Shown in pieces: positions 1 to 11,810 of a DNA stretch of 64,000 bases. The notes beneath the pieces were generated by a model. It did no database searches, had not been told where the DNA came from, and was given only the letters and a program-made list of their open reading frames with translations. Where the stretch lies: positions 68,155,216-68,219,215 of the forward strand of contig NC_088171.1 of the NCBI RefSeq assembly GCF_028769735.1. Reading direction: 5' to 3'. The translations under genes were made by a program, and so were the position numbers. Numbering within the stretch: the first letter of the stretch is position 1; each line of letters starts with the position of its first letter. The stretch comes from Zonotrichia leucophrys gambelii. Taxonomy: Eukaryota; Chordata; Aves; Passeriformes; Passerellidae.

Positions 1-2760
1 TTTGAATTTTAAATTCTAGAAGTGATTAAATACAAGCAGGAACTTAATAAGCTGCTTGTAAGTAACTAACATTCAAAACAGCAGCACTGCAGTTTTTCCA
101 GTCCTAGACACTTTTCTCCCATCCTCCACAGCAGATTCACTAAAAATTCAAGATAATGATTACAAGTACCTAGATCTGTAACATATACATCCATAGCAAC
201 GCTGAGGATCTCTTATGTTAATTTCTGTGCCCAGAGACTTTTCTGCAACACTGAATTAAAGAAACCACTGTATCATTCCCATAACAAGATGATTATCTAG
301 GAATTAAGACTAAGTAGAAAACTCTTTTCAAAACGTCAGTCTTCCAAGGCTTTTAAAAATCAAACAAAATTACTGATGTCACTTACATCATCAGTTCTCA
401 AAAGTTACATATCTGCACACATCCTGTTCTAAAAAGAAAGGGCAAAGTAACCATTATGAAAGTCTTCATTTATGATTCCTTGTTAATGCAGTAGATAATC
501 TCCTTGGAATTACTGATTTTTAATGGGACATTTGAAAAGATTTCTTTTACTCTTGTTGCAGGTGAAAAAACCAAGAGGACTACAACATCACTTACGAACA
601 ATCCATTAGTGTCAATGGATTAGTCCATTAGTCTCAAATTCTTCAGATGTAAAGGTGAGAAATTTTTCCTCCTTAAAGTGTCAAAACATATCTGGATGTC
701 TGCTGAGTGAGGTTTAAATGGTTTAGAGAACAAAACTAGTAAAGGTCCTAAATCTGTTTGACAATTCTCTGTGAGCAATCAACCTTCCCTTCTATTTGCA
801 GAAGTCACAGAGGGAACCAGAGGTGTATTCCTCGAGGAGGAACAACTGTCCTCCCTGGAATATGTTCTGCATGTGTCAAAGCATATCAAAGGAGAAAACA
901 CACATAGTAGAAAACCAGAGTAGTGAATGCTGTCCCTACCTCACCACTGTACTGGTATGGAAGCCAATGTTCTCTGCAATGAAGAGAAGCATAACCTGTG
1001 AGTTGAGCCATGACTGATGCAGTGCTGCTGGCAGGCTGCCACAGCGTATGCGGATTTCCCCAGTAAGATGCTCAGAGTAATCACAGAATAATACTGCTAC
1101 TGTTTGAGGAAGCAGGGAACAAGATTTCTCCAAACTTTCAGGCTTGGAAGAGCTGCTTGCACTACACATAGGATTTTCCCCCAAGAGATGATGTAACAAC
1201 GAAGATAATTGCTGGTCTGGTATCACTGAGGAGAATGCAGACAAAAAGTGGCAATGAGCACTGAGATGTTACACATACAATAAACTCTGGCATGAATGAA
1301 TGGAAGGATCAGTTCCAGAATGGGGTTTAACAACCCAATTTTTACCAAAAAATGTTGATTCTACTGTTTGAGAACCATCATGATAGAAGACAGCAGGATC
1401 TGTGTGCAGAGTCTTCAATGTCTACGTACTTGTGCTAGACTGATACTATGGTGCACTCCAAGTGACAATAAGAAGCTACCCATACCTGCAATACACTTGT
1501 TTCCCAATTTCCCTGAAAGATATATTCTGTCCTTTACAATGAAAAGTACTCATTATCTTATCCTAACCTGTATTCCTCTTCTGCACACACCATCTTGAGT
1601 AAAATGTGTGCTTTTGCATGATTTCCACGTGAGAAAGACTCAAGAATTAATGACTCGAAGCTTTAAGATGCCCATACAAATTTCATTTCCATTTCTGTTT
1701 CTTCACATAGCACAAACAGTCTCATATAACACTACACAAAAAGGGTAAAAAGGAAAAAACCCTCAGAAAATAAAAATCCACTGTAATGCCATGAAAACTA
1801 GGGCACAGAACAATCAATTCATCTGGCCTGCATCACATACCAAATTCAAAAGAACACCAGAGTTAAATACTTGGATGTAGAAAGCAGAAAATAAAAAATC
1901 TATAGGTGTTGGAGAACATCATGAAACATTTTCCTGTTATCTTAAAAAAAGGTTTATTATTTGCCTTTCTACAACACTTTAAAAAGTCTCAAGACAAATT
2001 ATTTTAAACCTCAGTTTTAGAAAGCTAGATAGCCAGCAGCTTTTTTATTTCTTGATTTGGAAACAGCAAATTGAAAAGCAGTACATATGTAATAGCTGAT
2101 ACTTGCCTGCTTTTGAGGCAACTGTTATTACCAGTTGGACAAATACCCTGTGCACTCCCTGGTCATGTCAGTGCTGCAATACCCATATAATGTTCTGAAA
2201 CCCGAGAGATTGTTCAACAGCATAGAAATAAGTGTCAGAAAGAAATGAACAAGGTCTTTTTCTTTTCCTCACAGTTGAACACCAACAATAGCATTCTGCA
2301 ACAAACCATTATTAGTACTGACATTATAGTAAAGGTCTACTAGTGTGCCAAGACTAGAAGAAGAAAGGAAGAGAACAAGGAGACAAACTTCATTCACTTA
2401 GCAAAGAGCAGGACTAGAACGTCAGACACGCGCTGGACAGGAGTGTCACGCACTGCCAGATGTATTGAGGAAGGCAGTTGTTCACTGTTGCTGTCAAATC
2501 CTGAGCACAAAGCATTGGTGTAGTCTGAATACCAGAACTTCAGTACTAGTGGAAAACTGAAAAATAGGTAGTATTTCTTTTAAATAAAAAGTTTGTTGTT
2601 TGTTTGGTTTTTTTTTTTTTTGCTTCAGGAAAGTTTTGGAGCTAAAAAAGGAAATGTGCAAATATTGTAAGAATCAAGAACTTCTTGGTATATAGAACTA
2701 AAATATTCACAAAATATTTATACTATGACCACAGGAAAATGTGTTAAAATTTTCACTTAC
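1..2760 (-). other. FARS2: FARS2 intron, partial (before the last exon)
   Basis: This is intronic sequence downstream of the 2761-2912 exon in the sense of transcription. It begins with the GTAAGT donor at 2760 and runs off the left edge. It is AT-rich. Apart from a GTTT-rich stretch leading into a poly-T run near 2591-2621, I recognise no repeat and no coding exon. I looked on the minus strand for the C-terminal part of the FARS2 anticodon-binding domain and did not find it. Confidence 0.85.
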
Positions 2761-2912
2761 TTTGGATGGGCAAATTCATCCAGCAGGACAACCTTTTCTA
2801 TCAAGTCTCCACCAATGGTTCGAACCAAATCATAGAAATCATTCTGAGAGTATGTCTCAGAGGGCAGCCAGAAGGAGATGTCATTGATCAAAGGCGGATA
2901 TCGGCTGAGTGG
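2761..2912 (-). CDS. FARS2: FARS2 penultimate coding exon (anticodon-binding domain start)
   Basis: This 152-bp exon follows the 21722-21882 exon across an 18.8-kb intron. On the minus strand the acceptor is TTTCTTTTAG and the donor GTAAGT, both strong matches to consensus. Translation from the first base gives [20 protein letters not shown], then [20 protein letters not shown] and [11 protein letters not shown], ending two bases into a split codon. This is the start of the ferredoxin-fold anticodon-binding (FDX-ACB) domain that recognises mitochondrial tRNA-Phe. The aspartate in IGGDL aligns by my count with human D391, a known patient site (D391V), and is conserved. The remainder of the domain, including the R-H-M-E-R region of the family, is not found in bases 1-2760, so the last exon should lie outside the window to the left. 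Nothing suggests a pseudogene: the frame is open and the splice sites are intact. Confidence 0.96.
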
Positions 2913-4671
2913 CTAAAAGAAATTTAAAAACATACCTTTATACATGGTTGGACTTCATAACTATATCTACAACTGTTCTGAACTTACATAACACACAAAG
3001 TACACAGTTTAGAGGCTTTTTGAAATGGTCTTTGAAGGGCAAACTGACCCTTATAAATGACTGAGATGGAAGATTTTATACCAGGAAATGTCTTTTAAAG
3101 ATCCCCTCATAACAACTTTGGTTTTTTCATCCATGAGAAAAATCTTGTTTTTGTTTGCTAAAATCAGAGTTTATGACTGTGAACACACTTTTGCAACAGA
3201 GCTGCTTAGAAGGAAGAGATAATGTCAGGTGATTTTTCACTGGGTAGAATTGCACTTTTTAAAAACATTTTCCAGACTTTTTGCATATTCAAAACTTTTT
3301 GTCACATTCAGGTATAAAATTTATATGCATACTATAGGACTCTCATATTACACAACATATTTATTATTTTTACTGTCAAATTTTTAACAAAATCATAAAT
3401 GGGCAACTTCTTATTAAAATGTTTTAATAAGAAACACACTTTGGCTTAAAAAGAGGGATCAGTTCACTTTCTGGTGGGTTTTGTAGACATTTAAACATGT
3501 ACAACAACACAAATGGTATGGCTGTTAACATAGTTATTCATTCCACAAGTACCACAGTAGGCTTTTAAATGCAAAGGGGAACCTTTGCTGCCCACACAGA
3601 GTGGGCAGATAGTGTAACTTGTTATTTGTAAAAATGGGAATAGAAAGAGAAATGAAACGAGATAATTAACTTTTCAGTTTTGATGAAACTTTCCAGGACT
3701 CTGTGGGTTTCAGATCTCACCTTTGGTGAGACGTTTCGCCCTTTGAAGAACAGAAAATGGTAACATTCTCCTTTCATGACCTCTAGGTCATACAGTATCT
3801 TACTTCTGCCTTGCATTAATTCTCTGCAGTTGAAAAAAGTACTTTTGCACAAGATAGTTGGAGTCTGCAGGAGAAAACATCTATTTTATTATTTTCTTTA
3901 TATATACAAGAGATTCCATGTGTACACCTTGGTCTATACAATATAATATCTCACTCAAAATGTATTCCATGTCTGGAAATGTTTTATGAGGGAGCAGTGG
4001 AAACTTAAGTGAGTACCTGCTAAAGCAATAAACCTGTTAATAAGGCAAGTTTATAGCATTCTGATTTACTCAAATACTGTTCTGTAGAGTGTAAACCAGT
4101 CAATAAATATCCGATAAGGAATACAGTGCCAGTTTTAAATTAATAACACCCCCAGCAAATAAAATTGTGAATCACAAATGATTATTGAACTTGTTAAAGG
4201 AATAAACTTGTCAAATGAATTCATATCCTGTACATCAAATTAAAAAAGGAAACTTGCACAACAAATCCATTGCAAAAGAGCTTTTGATAAAACACTAATG
4301 AATGAAATGCAAATGTCTCTGCTCCACAAAAGTCGCAGCTGCAGATGCTGGAGATGCTCCTCAGACAACAACTTGATACATGTGTTAGTGTACATAAAGT
4401 TATGATCCTGCAGTAGACCCCTATAGTCTCACCTCATTGCTATCCATCACTTTATTTACCACTGCTGTAGTTCAGGAATATACTGAACACCTTTCAAAGC
4501 TTGGTGGGACTAATACAAAACTCACTGCACTCACAGTTCAGGACATTTAATCACTCAACCAGAAGATGTGGCTCATGAGCCTTAGCATGACCAAGGCATC
4601 TACTTTCATTCACACAGGTGCAAGGACAATAAAGAAAACTAATTTCATGTCCAGGTAATTCAGAAATGTCC

Positions 4672-5082
4672 TGTGCTGGTTTTGGCAAGAATTCATTTTC
4701 TTCACAGGGGCAAGCATGGGGCTGTGTTTTGGATTTGTGCTGAACACATGGTTGGTAATACATAGATACTTTTGTTATTGCTGGGCAGTATTTGCACAGA
4801 GCCAAAACCTTTCCTGCTTTCCGTATTGCCACACTGGCAAGAAAGCTGGAGAATTTGGGAGGAGACACAGCTGGGACAGGTGACCCCAAATGACCAAAGG
4901 GACATTCCAGACCCTACAACATCCTGCTCAGTATATAAAGTGGGAAGAAGGGATATGTGGACTGATGGTGTCTATTTTCCCAGGTAGTCATCACATGTAA
5001 TGGGGCCCTGCTCCCCAGAGATGGCCTGCCCATGGGAAGCAGGGAATTAATTTCTTGTGTGTGCAGCTTTTTCTCTCCAGTG
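4672..5082 (+). mobile_element. Old LTR, 3' truncated (avian ERVL-type candidate)
   Basis: This segment starts TGTGCTGGTTTTGG and resembles a widespread avian LTR family that I associate with ERVL-class endogenous retroviruses. It carries a TATA box (TATATAAAG, core 4934-4939) about 265 bases in, as expected at the U3/R border, then part of R/U5. It stops near 5082, before the poly(A) signal and terminal CA expected for the family, so the 3' end is missing. No internal retroviral genes adjoin it. Many differences from the family as I remember it suggest considerable age. Family assignment is from memory and could be wrong at subfamily level. Confidence 0.7.
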
Positions 5083-6328
5083 TCACTAGCATGGATAGAG
5101 AATTGTTGCAATTTTGTGTGTGTATGCTTGTGTTACAAAGACTGAAAGGACAAATGCGTAAAACATAACATAAGCATTAGTTTTTATTATTAGCTACTAA
5201 CCTTTTCTCAGAGCCTTGTAATACAGAAAAATCTTTTATGGTAAAAGGCAAGGCAATAATCCCATATTATATTGTCCCTTCACCACCTGGCTGCAGTCAA
5301 TATCATTGCAGTAAGTCTTATATCAACAGTAAAGTTAGTATAAGGATAAAACTCCTAGTTCTCAAATGTATCGATCTGTTTGCTGTAGAGCTCCATGAGT
5401 CACATCATAGTTTATTAGCTACACCTAAAATGCGAATAGGCCACTAAAGAGTCTCCAATTGGCAAGCCAAAATGAAGTTCCTAAATTTGTATTCAGGCAC
5501 TCCAGCAAATACATACTGTGGTCCAACAGACCACTTTGCCATTCTTTGATCCTTTCTAAACTGTCCTGCTCTATAACAGCAGACTGGTCCAAAGTCCATT
5601 GACTTTGGTCCTTTTTCAAGTTCAAGGCAAATGCCAACCCTGGAGAACATTTGTTATGAATTTACAGACATTTCAAAGGCTCCCCTTGAGAGAAATGTGT
5701 TCTTCCACTAAATCTTTTACTCTGTTGTTGCCTCCAGCCACCACTTCCAGCTACATTCGCTTCATGGCTCAGGAGTCCTCCAAAACAATGTTTGGAGAAG
5801 CTACCAGGACACATCTGCTTCTGCAGGCTGTGTGTTGGCTGAACCCTAGCACACCATCCGAGCCTGGAAGCCCTCCTGTTCCTGCTTCCATGCCCTGATC
5901 ACTCCCTTAGGTTTTTGAGGAACTGAAAAGAGGTCTAGGAAATGGCAGAACTGATCCCACCTGCAGAGTGCTGCTGCAAGTTGTCAGTAAGCACTGCTGA
6001 TGCACAGACATCCCTGCACCCCTCCTTTTGGTTCCATCAAAGTTTTGACAACACAGTGCTGCTTTAAACATTCTGTGCACTTTCTGTTTCAAACACTTCA
6101 GCACACTACCACTATTTTTCGACAGCCTCAGAAAACAAATGCTTTCCCAGAAATTACACTAAGTATAGGACTCCACTGAACCCATCTTGTAGGAAATCTT
6201 GGAAATAATAAATGACATCACATTTTTCAATCACCCAAAGTGAAAGCATTTAGGAGTTCTGAATTACTATAATTTCTTTAAATAATAAAATGGAAGTTTA
6301 TGGTGATCCACACGTTATATATGATATA

Positions 6329-6426
6329 TATATGTTTCCTAGTCATTAGTCAAAGTTCTTTCTCTGATGTATGCTTCCTAGTCATGTTATATGTTTCCTA
6401 CTCATTAGTCAAAGCTCCTTCTCTGA
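6329..6426. repeat. Tandem segment, two copies at 59-bp spacing
   Basis: A 39-bp segment starting TATATGTTTCCTA at 6329-6367 recurs at 6388-6426 with three substitutions (AGTC/ACTC, GTTCTT/GCTCCT). A shorter, weaker echo (GCTTCCTAGTCAT) sits between them. It looks like a local duplication that has started to diverge. A short TA-rich run lies immediately before it. Confidence 0.8.
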
Positions 6427-7973
6427 CTACTAAATAAGCCAAGTATTTCCTAAAACTGCAAGTTTTTCCCTCTCAGGATGCTAATTTTAGTATAGAAATG
6501 GGTAGTTTGACACCAGTGCTATAACCTGCTCTGCCAGACTGCCTTGCCTATGCCTACACCTGCCTGAGGAGTGCACCACTAAAAACACAGGGCTGTTAGT
6601 CTTTCATATGGGTTGGTGATAGTTTAGGGCATTCCTGATCTCTACTGCTCTGCTCTGCCTTTCTGAGATTATTGCCCCTGCAGCAGCTGATAAAACAAAC
6701 CTGTGCCTGTTTCTTCACCACTGCAGCTCACAGCCTCCTGTAGCCAGCTGAAAATTGTCCCTCTCACTGGTTTATGTTAATATGTGTTGGATGAAGAATT
6801 GCAGCAGCTCGAGTTATTGGGGGGCAGCTGTCTTAAGCAGCAACAGGATCCATCAGAACTCATTTGTCAACATAAAATAGCAAATACTTGGGATCTGTGT
6901 ATGTTGCCACACCAGGCCACTACTCTGGATGCTTTGGCAGCAGGAATCAAGTGGTCACCATAAGAGTGGTATCTGTTCATCCACACATGGCAAAAGATCA
7001 TCAGCTAGGCTGGATCCAGATACCTCACAGCTGTAAGGGAGAGAAAACTTCTTTCTGAGGGCAGAACCTCACAAGCTGCAGCAAAAACAGCTGGCAATAA
7101 TGCACAGCCAGGGCCAGTGAATAACCCACACAAGGCCGTGAAGTGTCTTTAGCACAGAGTCCCAAACAACAGGATGGACACCAGCATTTTCCACAAATAC
7201 TTGTAATTAGGAAGAAAAGCCACTTCCCCCAGATGGGTGCAACAAGGCAAGAGGACAGGGCTGCTCACTCCATTCCTTCCCTGCTGCCAGCTGCAGATGG
7301 GACAAAACAAATGAGTGACAAACACAGCAGAGGAAAAAGCTGTACTTGTATTCTGACAGTGGCAACACAAATGCAAGGTTAACGACGACACGCACCAGAA
7401 ACTGGGTTAGCAATTCCACAGCAGCCAGGCTATTAAAAAGTCAGCCATGCTTTACTGCCATCACCAGTCTAAGTCAGAAAAATATGAGACTTAGCAGCAT
7501 CGTGGCTGCTAAGCTTTAACAGTCCTGTCTTGCTCATGTTTTGGAGAAATATCTACATAAACTACACAGTTTTAATGCAACATCATATTCTCATCAAAAT
7601 GAAAACTACAGTCCTGTAATAACTGAGCCTTTCTTAATATATTCCATGGTGAAACTACATTAATTCAGTGTTATCATAGGAAATTTAAACACGTAACAGG
7701 CATGAAATTAAAATTTGCAAATTTACAGCAGTAACTTAACCCCCATGCACATAATGAAGTTTCCTGTATTAGTGTGTATGCTTCTAGATTTACACTTCTG
7801 TATTTATGACCAGTGTAGACAAATTACAGTTGCTGCAGGGAACATAACTTCGAATTTCTTGGCTGCCATGGCTTAAAATTTAGTCACAATGTTCCCCATT
7901 ATTGAAAGTTTTATACTCTCCTAACCAAATTGATTTTTTCCTTAGATATATATAGTAAGTTCTATATATTCAT

Positions 7974-8005
7974 ACATGTATACACACACACACATATATA
8001 CACAT
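7974..8005. repeat. CA/TA microsatellite
   Basis: This is a short mixed (CA)n and (TA)n run embedded in AT-rich intron. It has no associated feature. Confidence 0.85.
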
Positions 8006-8387
8006 TTTTATGTGTAAACACACAGACATCTGCAAGGGAGGAAATTAAATTTCAACAGACAACCACCATAATGCCTGATAAGCAGACATAAAATATATTT
8101 TGGGGTTAAGCTCTTTAAACCAAAGCAAATGGACCAGTCCGGGATCAATGCACTGCTCTGTCCTCCTGCAGGGAGTGGCAGAAGCATGTTAGCCTCCACT
8201 GATGCTCTGAGCCTTTCAGTGAATGAACATAGAAGTACAATCAGCCCTTTTTAGACACCAATCTGCTCACCCCAACAGAGTTCTTAACTTTGAAAAGCTC
8301 ACATACAGGTACAGGGAACACCATATGCTCATGGGAACATCAAGTGCTCCATGGATTTCAGGCACTCTGCTTGTACATGGACCATTC

Positions 8388-8549
8388 TGAGTGGAGGAGG
8401 TTTTCTTTGTACATGGAGATATTCAAGAACGATCCAGATGCAATCCTGTCCCATGTGCTCTGGGACAACACTGTTTGAGCAGGGAGGTTGGACCAGACAA
8501 CCTGCTGGCGTGCCTTCCAACTTGACTCATCCTGTGGTTCTGACATTCT
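8388..8549 (+). mobile_element. CR1 LINE 3' end fragment
   Basis: The segment matches the CR1 3' untranslated tail in order: GAGATATTCAAGAAC, CAATCCTGTCCCATGTGCTC, then GAGCAGGGAGGTTGGACCAG and a TTCCAACTTGACTCAT ending. The usual terminal octamer repeat has decayed to TGTGGTTCTGACATTCT. CR1 is the dominant LINE in birds and typically inserts as short 5'-truncated copies like this one. No coding sequence is left. Confidence 0.88.
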
Positions 8550-11264
8550 ACATCCAAGTTGAACAGGGAGGTGCCCTGAGGCTACAGACTTGTCTTTCTT
8601 GCTAAGTCTCAGCCTCCAGTGTGAGATGACACAAACCTGTGGATCAGGTCCCTCTCTTCATGCCATGCATGTCACTGTGACAGCTCTGTCCCCTTCCTAC
8701 CTAAACTACACCCTACAGGGCCATGTTGGAGATAACAATTTCTTTCTTGAGCCCCATTCCAGGTTCCCTGAAGGTGGAAAGCAAAAAAGAGTTGAATTGC
8801 TCATATTCCTCCTAAGCAGGTAGCTCTCCATATCATCCCACTTAGTCACCTTCTTCAATGCTTATCAAGCACCTTTCCTCAGGTAAACCCCCTTAAGACA
8901 CAAAATAAATGCACACGTGCACATGCACAGGAGCAAGTGCAAACTTTCTTGCATGCTAAAAGTTACAGCTCATATAGAGGAATCTGCCTGACAAAGGAAA
9001 GTCAGTATCTAATATGACACTGAAAAAATTAGGATCTGCAACAGCCAGTGAAGAGATTAAACTTCACTGATAAGCTCCACATTTTCCAAGCAGCAGAAAA
9101 AATGCACAACAGGCCTGGTGCTGCGGCAGAATGAGGGAGTAGAATGCTTTCCTTTACACACATTCACCCAAAAGTAATGCTGATTACTAAGCCTCTGTGG
9201 CCCCACTGGAAAGGGACACTGTGTTCTTACAACATTTTATTAAAATGCAGTAACTTTGTTTTAAAGTCAAGCTTGTTTAAATCTGTAATGAAAAATGTGT
9301 CAAGTTTAAAGTCACAATATACTTCTCTGAGTGCAAATATGCATTTTAAGCTGACCTGTGGTAAGAAAGTCAAGAAATAAGGTATGGGTTTTCAGAAGAT
9401 TTCCAGACACAAAAGAGCATTTGTATTGTCACTGAAAGGGTTATGATTCTAAATGATAAGTAAGGAATTGAAAAAAATGTCAGGAAAGACATAAAGAAGA
9501 TGAAAGTATTGACCTAATCCTATTAAAAGCAAGGATGTTACAGTGTACACAGCAGAGATATTCCCAGATACCTGTTCCCTTGGGCATGGATATGCCTTGC
9601 TTCTTGTGATCTGATTATAAAAACCACCAAAGGCGACGTATAAATTATTCCTAAATATCAGTGATGGACTCCATACTCTGTGTTTAATGAGGCAAAAATG
9701 ACTTCTCATTTCCATAGAACAAAGTAGGACTCACAGGGAGAATCACCAAAAGGGATGGCTCTCTACTACTCACTTCCACATCACAGCTCCTTACAAACCC
9801 CTTTTGAAAGTATCAGGGTGAAGAAGCAATTAGCCTAACATTTTCCTTCAGCAGTTCTATGTCCACTGTGGAAAAAAAATGCATTTCCCCATGCTTCTTT
9901 CCCAGGCCCCTAGCTGATGGCCTACCAAGCTAGTTGGTTTCATGGTGCTCATTTTCCCCATCTCAATCACAGATGTATCACTGCAAAACAACTAAAACCT
10001 GAGAAATGCTTTTTCTGTTATTGCTTTTCCATTTGAGCAGTGGCTGCCACATGTGAGAACTCATGTGACACCAAGTGGAACTGATGGCACAATCCTTACT
10101 CTGTTGTGATGTCTTCAATAGAAAAAAAGCAAGCTGCTATCCTGGGAAAGGAATCCAGTGATTTGGAATCACCAAAATAGCACAGTGGATTCTCACACCA
10201 AAACCAGTAATTAACACTTATGACTGCCTTTCGCATGGACTGTCCATATTCTGCCTGTCCTTCCTACCCAAATATCCCATGCCACAGGCAAAATCACAGG
10301 CAAGGGTAAAGAGAAGGCACAAACCTCAGAAAACAAGCTGCCGATGAATTAAAAAAAACATATGTGTGCTGCGCTTCTCTAAAAATACTTGCCACGCCTG
10401 CAAGGAACAGGTAATAAGCTGGTATAGATCAGCAAAACCCAACTTCTCAGAAGACACTAAGAATTTTTTCTTCAGCAGTGCTGACCACCTGCAATTCCTG
10501 CAGAAGGCTTTGGTTGCTGCAGGCATTTGGTGTTTGCCCTGCTCAGAAGTCAGGTTTCCTTCTTTCTGATGGTTTGGCTTGTATATTTTTTCTCATTATG
10601 CTTAATAATAATGCTGAGATAAATAGCTCAGTGGAGTAAAATACTGTACTCATCAACAATTCATATAAAAGAGTTATATTTAAATAAACAATGCAAGTAT
10701 TTGGAAAGAGTCTGCAGCAATATGAAGATGTATTTCTCCCAAATACATAGCACAGCAATGGAAACAAAGTGTACCCAATATTTTATTTTGGCTTAGATGA
10801 AAAACCTCATATAAAACAGTGTTGATTGCATTTCCTTTTCTGCTCATTAAATGCACCATTCCAGAGAGTTACTGTTTAAATTGCAGAATCTCCAGAACAC
10901 TTGAATGTGACTTACACCAAAATAAGCTGGCACTGTGAATCTTACAGGCACATGCAACACCTGAAAAACTCCTTCTTCCCACCTATCAACTTATACTTCT
11001 TTTCTTCCTCCTTCCTAAAAAACACAGAGATTTCCAATACATCAGCAATGACACTTCATATCTCTTGGCTATAACTTCAGATAATGCCCTGGACATTACT
11101 ATATTACAAAGGAATTATTTTTCTACACTTCCCAGAGCTAATCTGTACCATCTCACCATGTACAGAAATTTATCCAGGCAAGTTACTGGTGGTTTTGAAA
11201 TATTTTTATAACTCCCAGTACCACTGATATAGCTGGGTTTCCTTCTTGTCTAGGGAAAACTTAC

Positions 11265-11418
11265 CAGGTGGCAGGGGAAGAGGCTGCCCAGGGAAGTGGT
11301 AAAATCACTGTCCCTGGAAGTGCATGTGGCACCTGGGGACATGGCTTAGTAGGGAATAGGGTGATGATAGCATAACAGTGGACTTGGTGATCTAAGAGGT
11401 CTTTTCCAACCCTAAGGA
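11265..11418 (+). mobile_element. CR1 LINE 3' end, first part (split by an LTR)
   Basis: The text GAGGCTGCCCAGGGAAGTGG through GGTCTTTTCCAACCCTAAGG is the CR1 3' region. It is interrupted after 11418 by a solo LTR, and the last bases of the CR1 tail resume at 11785. The break therefore dates the LTR as younger than this CR1 copy. Confidence 0.88.
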
Positions 11419-11784
11419 TGTCGCTGCAGGCCCCCAGCCGGGTAATAATTAGCATTGTCTCCATGATTGCAGAAGGCTGATCAATTGCTTTATTCTATCA
11501 TACTATACTGTACTATTAAAAAACTTGTAACCCTTACAGACAGTCCGATACAGCTTTGACCTAACTGGTCAATCCATCCAAACAACATCCACTGTCCAAT
11601 TAAGAAATCACCCTTTACTAAACCATCTCCATAACACATTCCACACATGCACAACAACAGGTGCAGCAAGTGGAGATAAGAATTGTTTCTCATTCTTTTC
11701 TCTGATCTTCTCACAGCCTACCCCAGGAAAATGCCTGGGGAAGAGTCATCTGTTGCTCTCTGTGGCCAGAGAGCTGCTGCCACA
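11419..11784 (-). mobile_element. Solo LTR, 366 bp, with 6-bp target duplication
   Basis: On the minus strand the element begins TGTGGCAGCAG and ends CTGCAGCGACA, the TG...CA ends of a retroviral LTR. A poly(A) signal AATAAA lies at 11489-11494 on that strand, about 70 bases before the 3' end, as expected for R/U5. Both sides carry the identical 6-bp duplication TAAGGA (11413-11418 and 11785-11790). Six bases is typical of class II (ERVK/alpharetrovirus-like) integrases, so I favour that class by inference. No internal genes remain; solo LTRs form by recombination between the two LTRs of a provirus. Insertion was into a pre-existing CR1 tail. Confidence 0.85.
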
Positions 11785-11810
11785 TAAGGATTATATGATT
11801 CTATGATTCT
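11785..11810 (+). mobile_element. CR1 LINE terminal octamers (resumed after LTR)
   Basis: After the target duplication TAAGGA, the sequence continues TTATATGATTCTATGATTCT, the characteristic CR1 3' terminal repeat. With 11265-11418 it makes one CR1 tail that was split by the LTR insertion. Confidence 0.85.

Noticed and set aside
1..2760. Search for the last FARS2 exon
   Set aside because: No minus-strand translation resembles the C-terminal end of the FDX-ACB domain; the exon must be outside the window.
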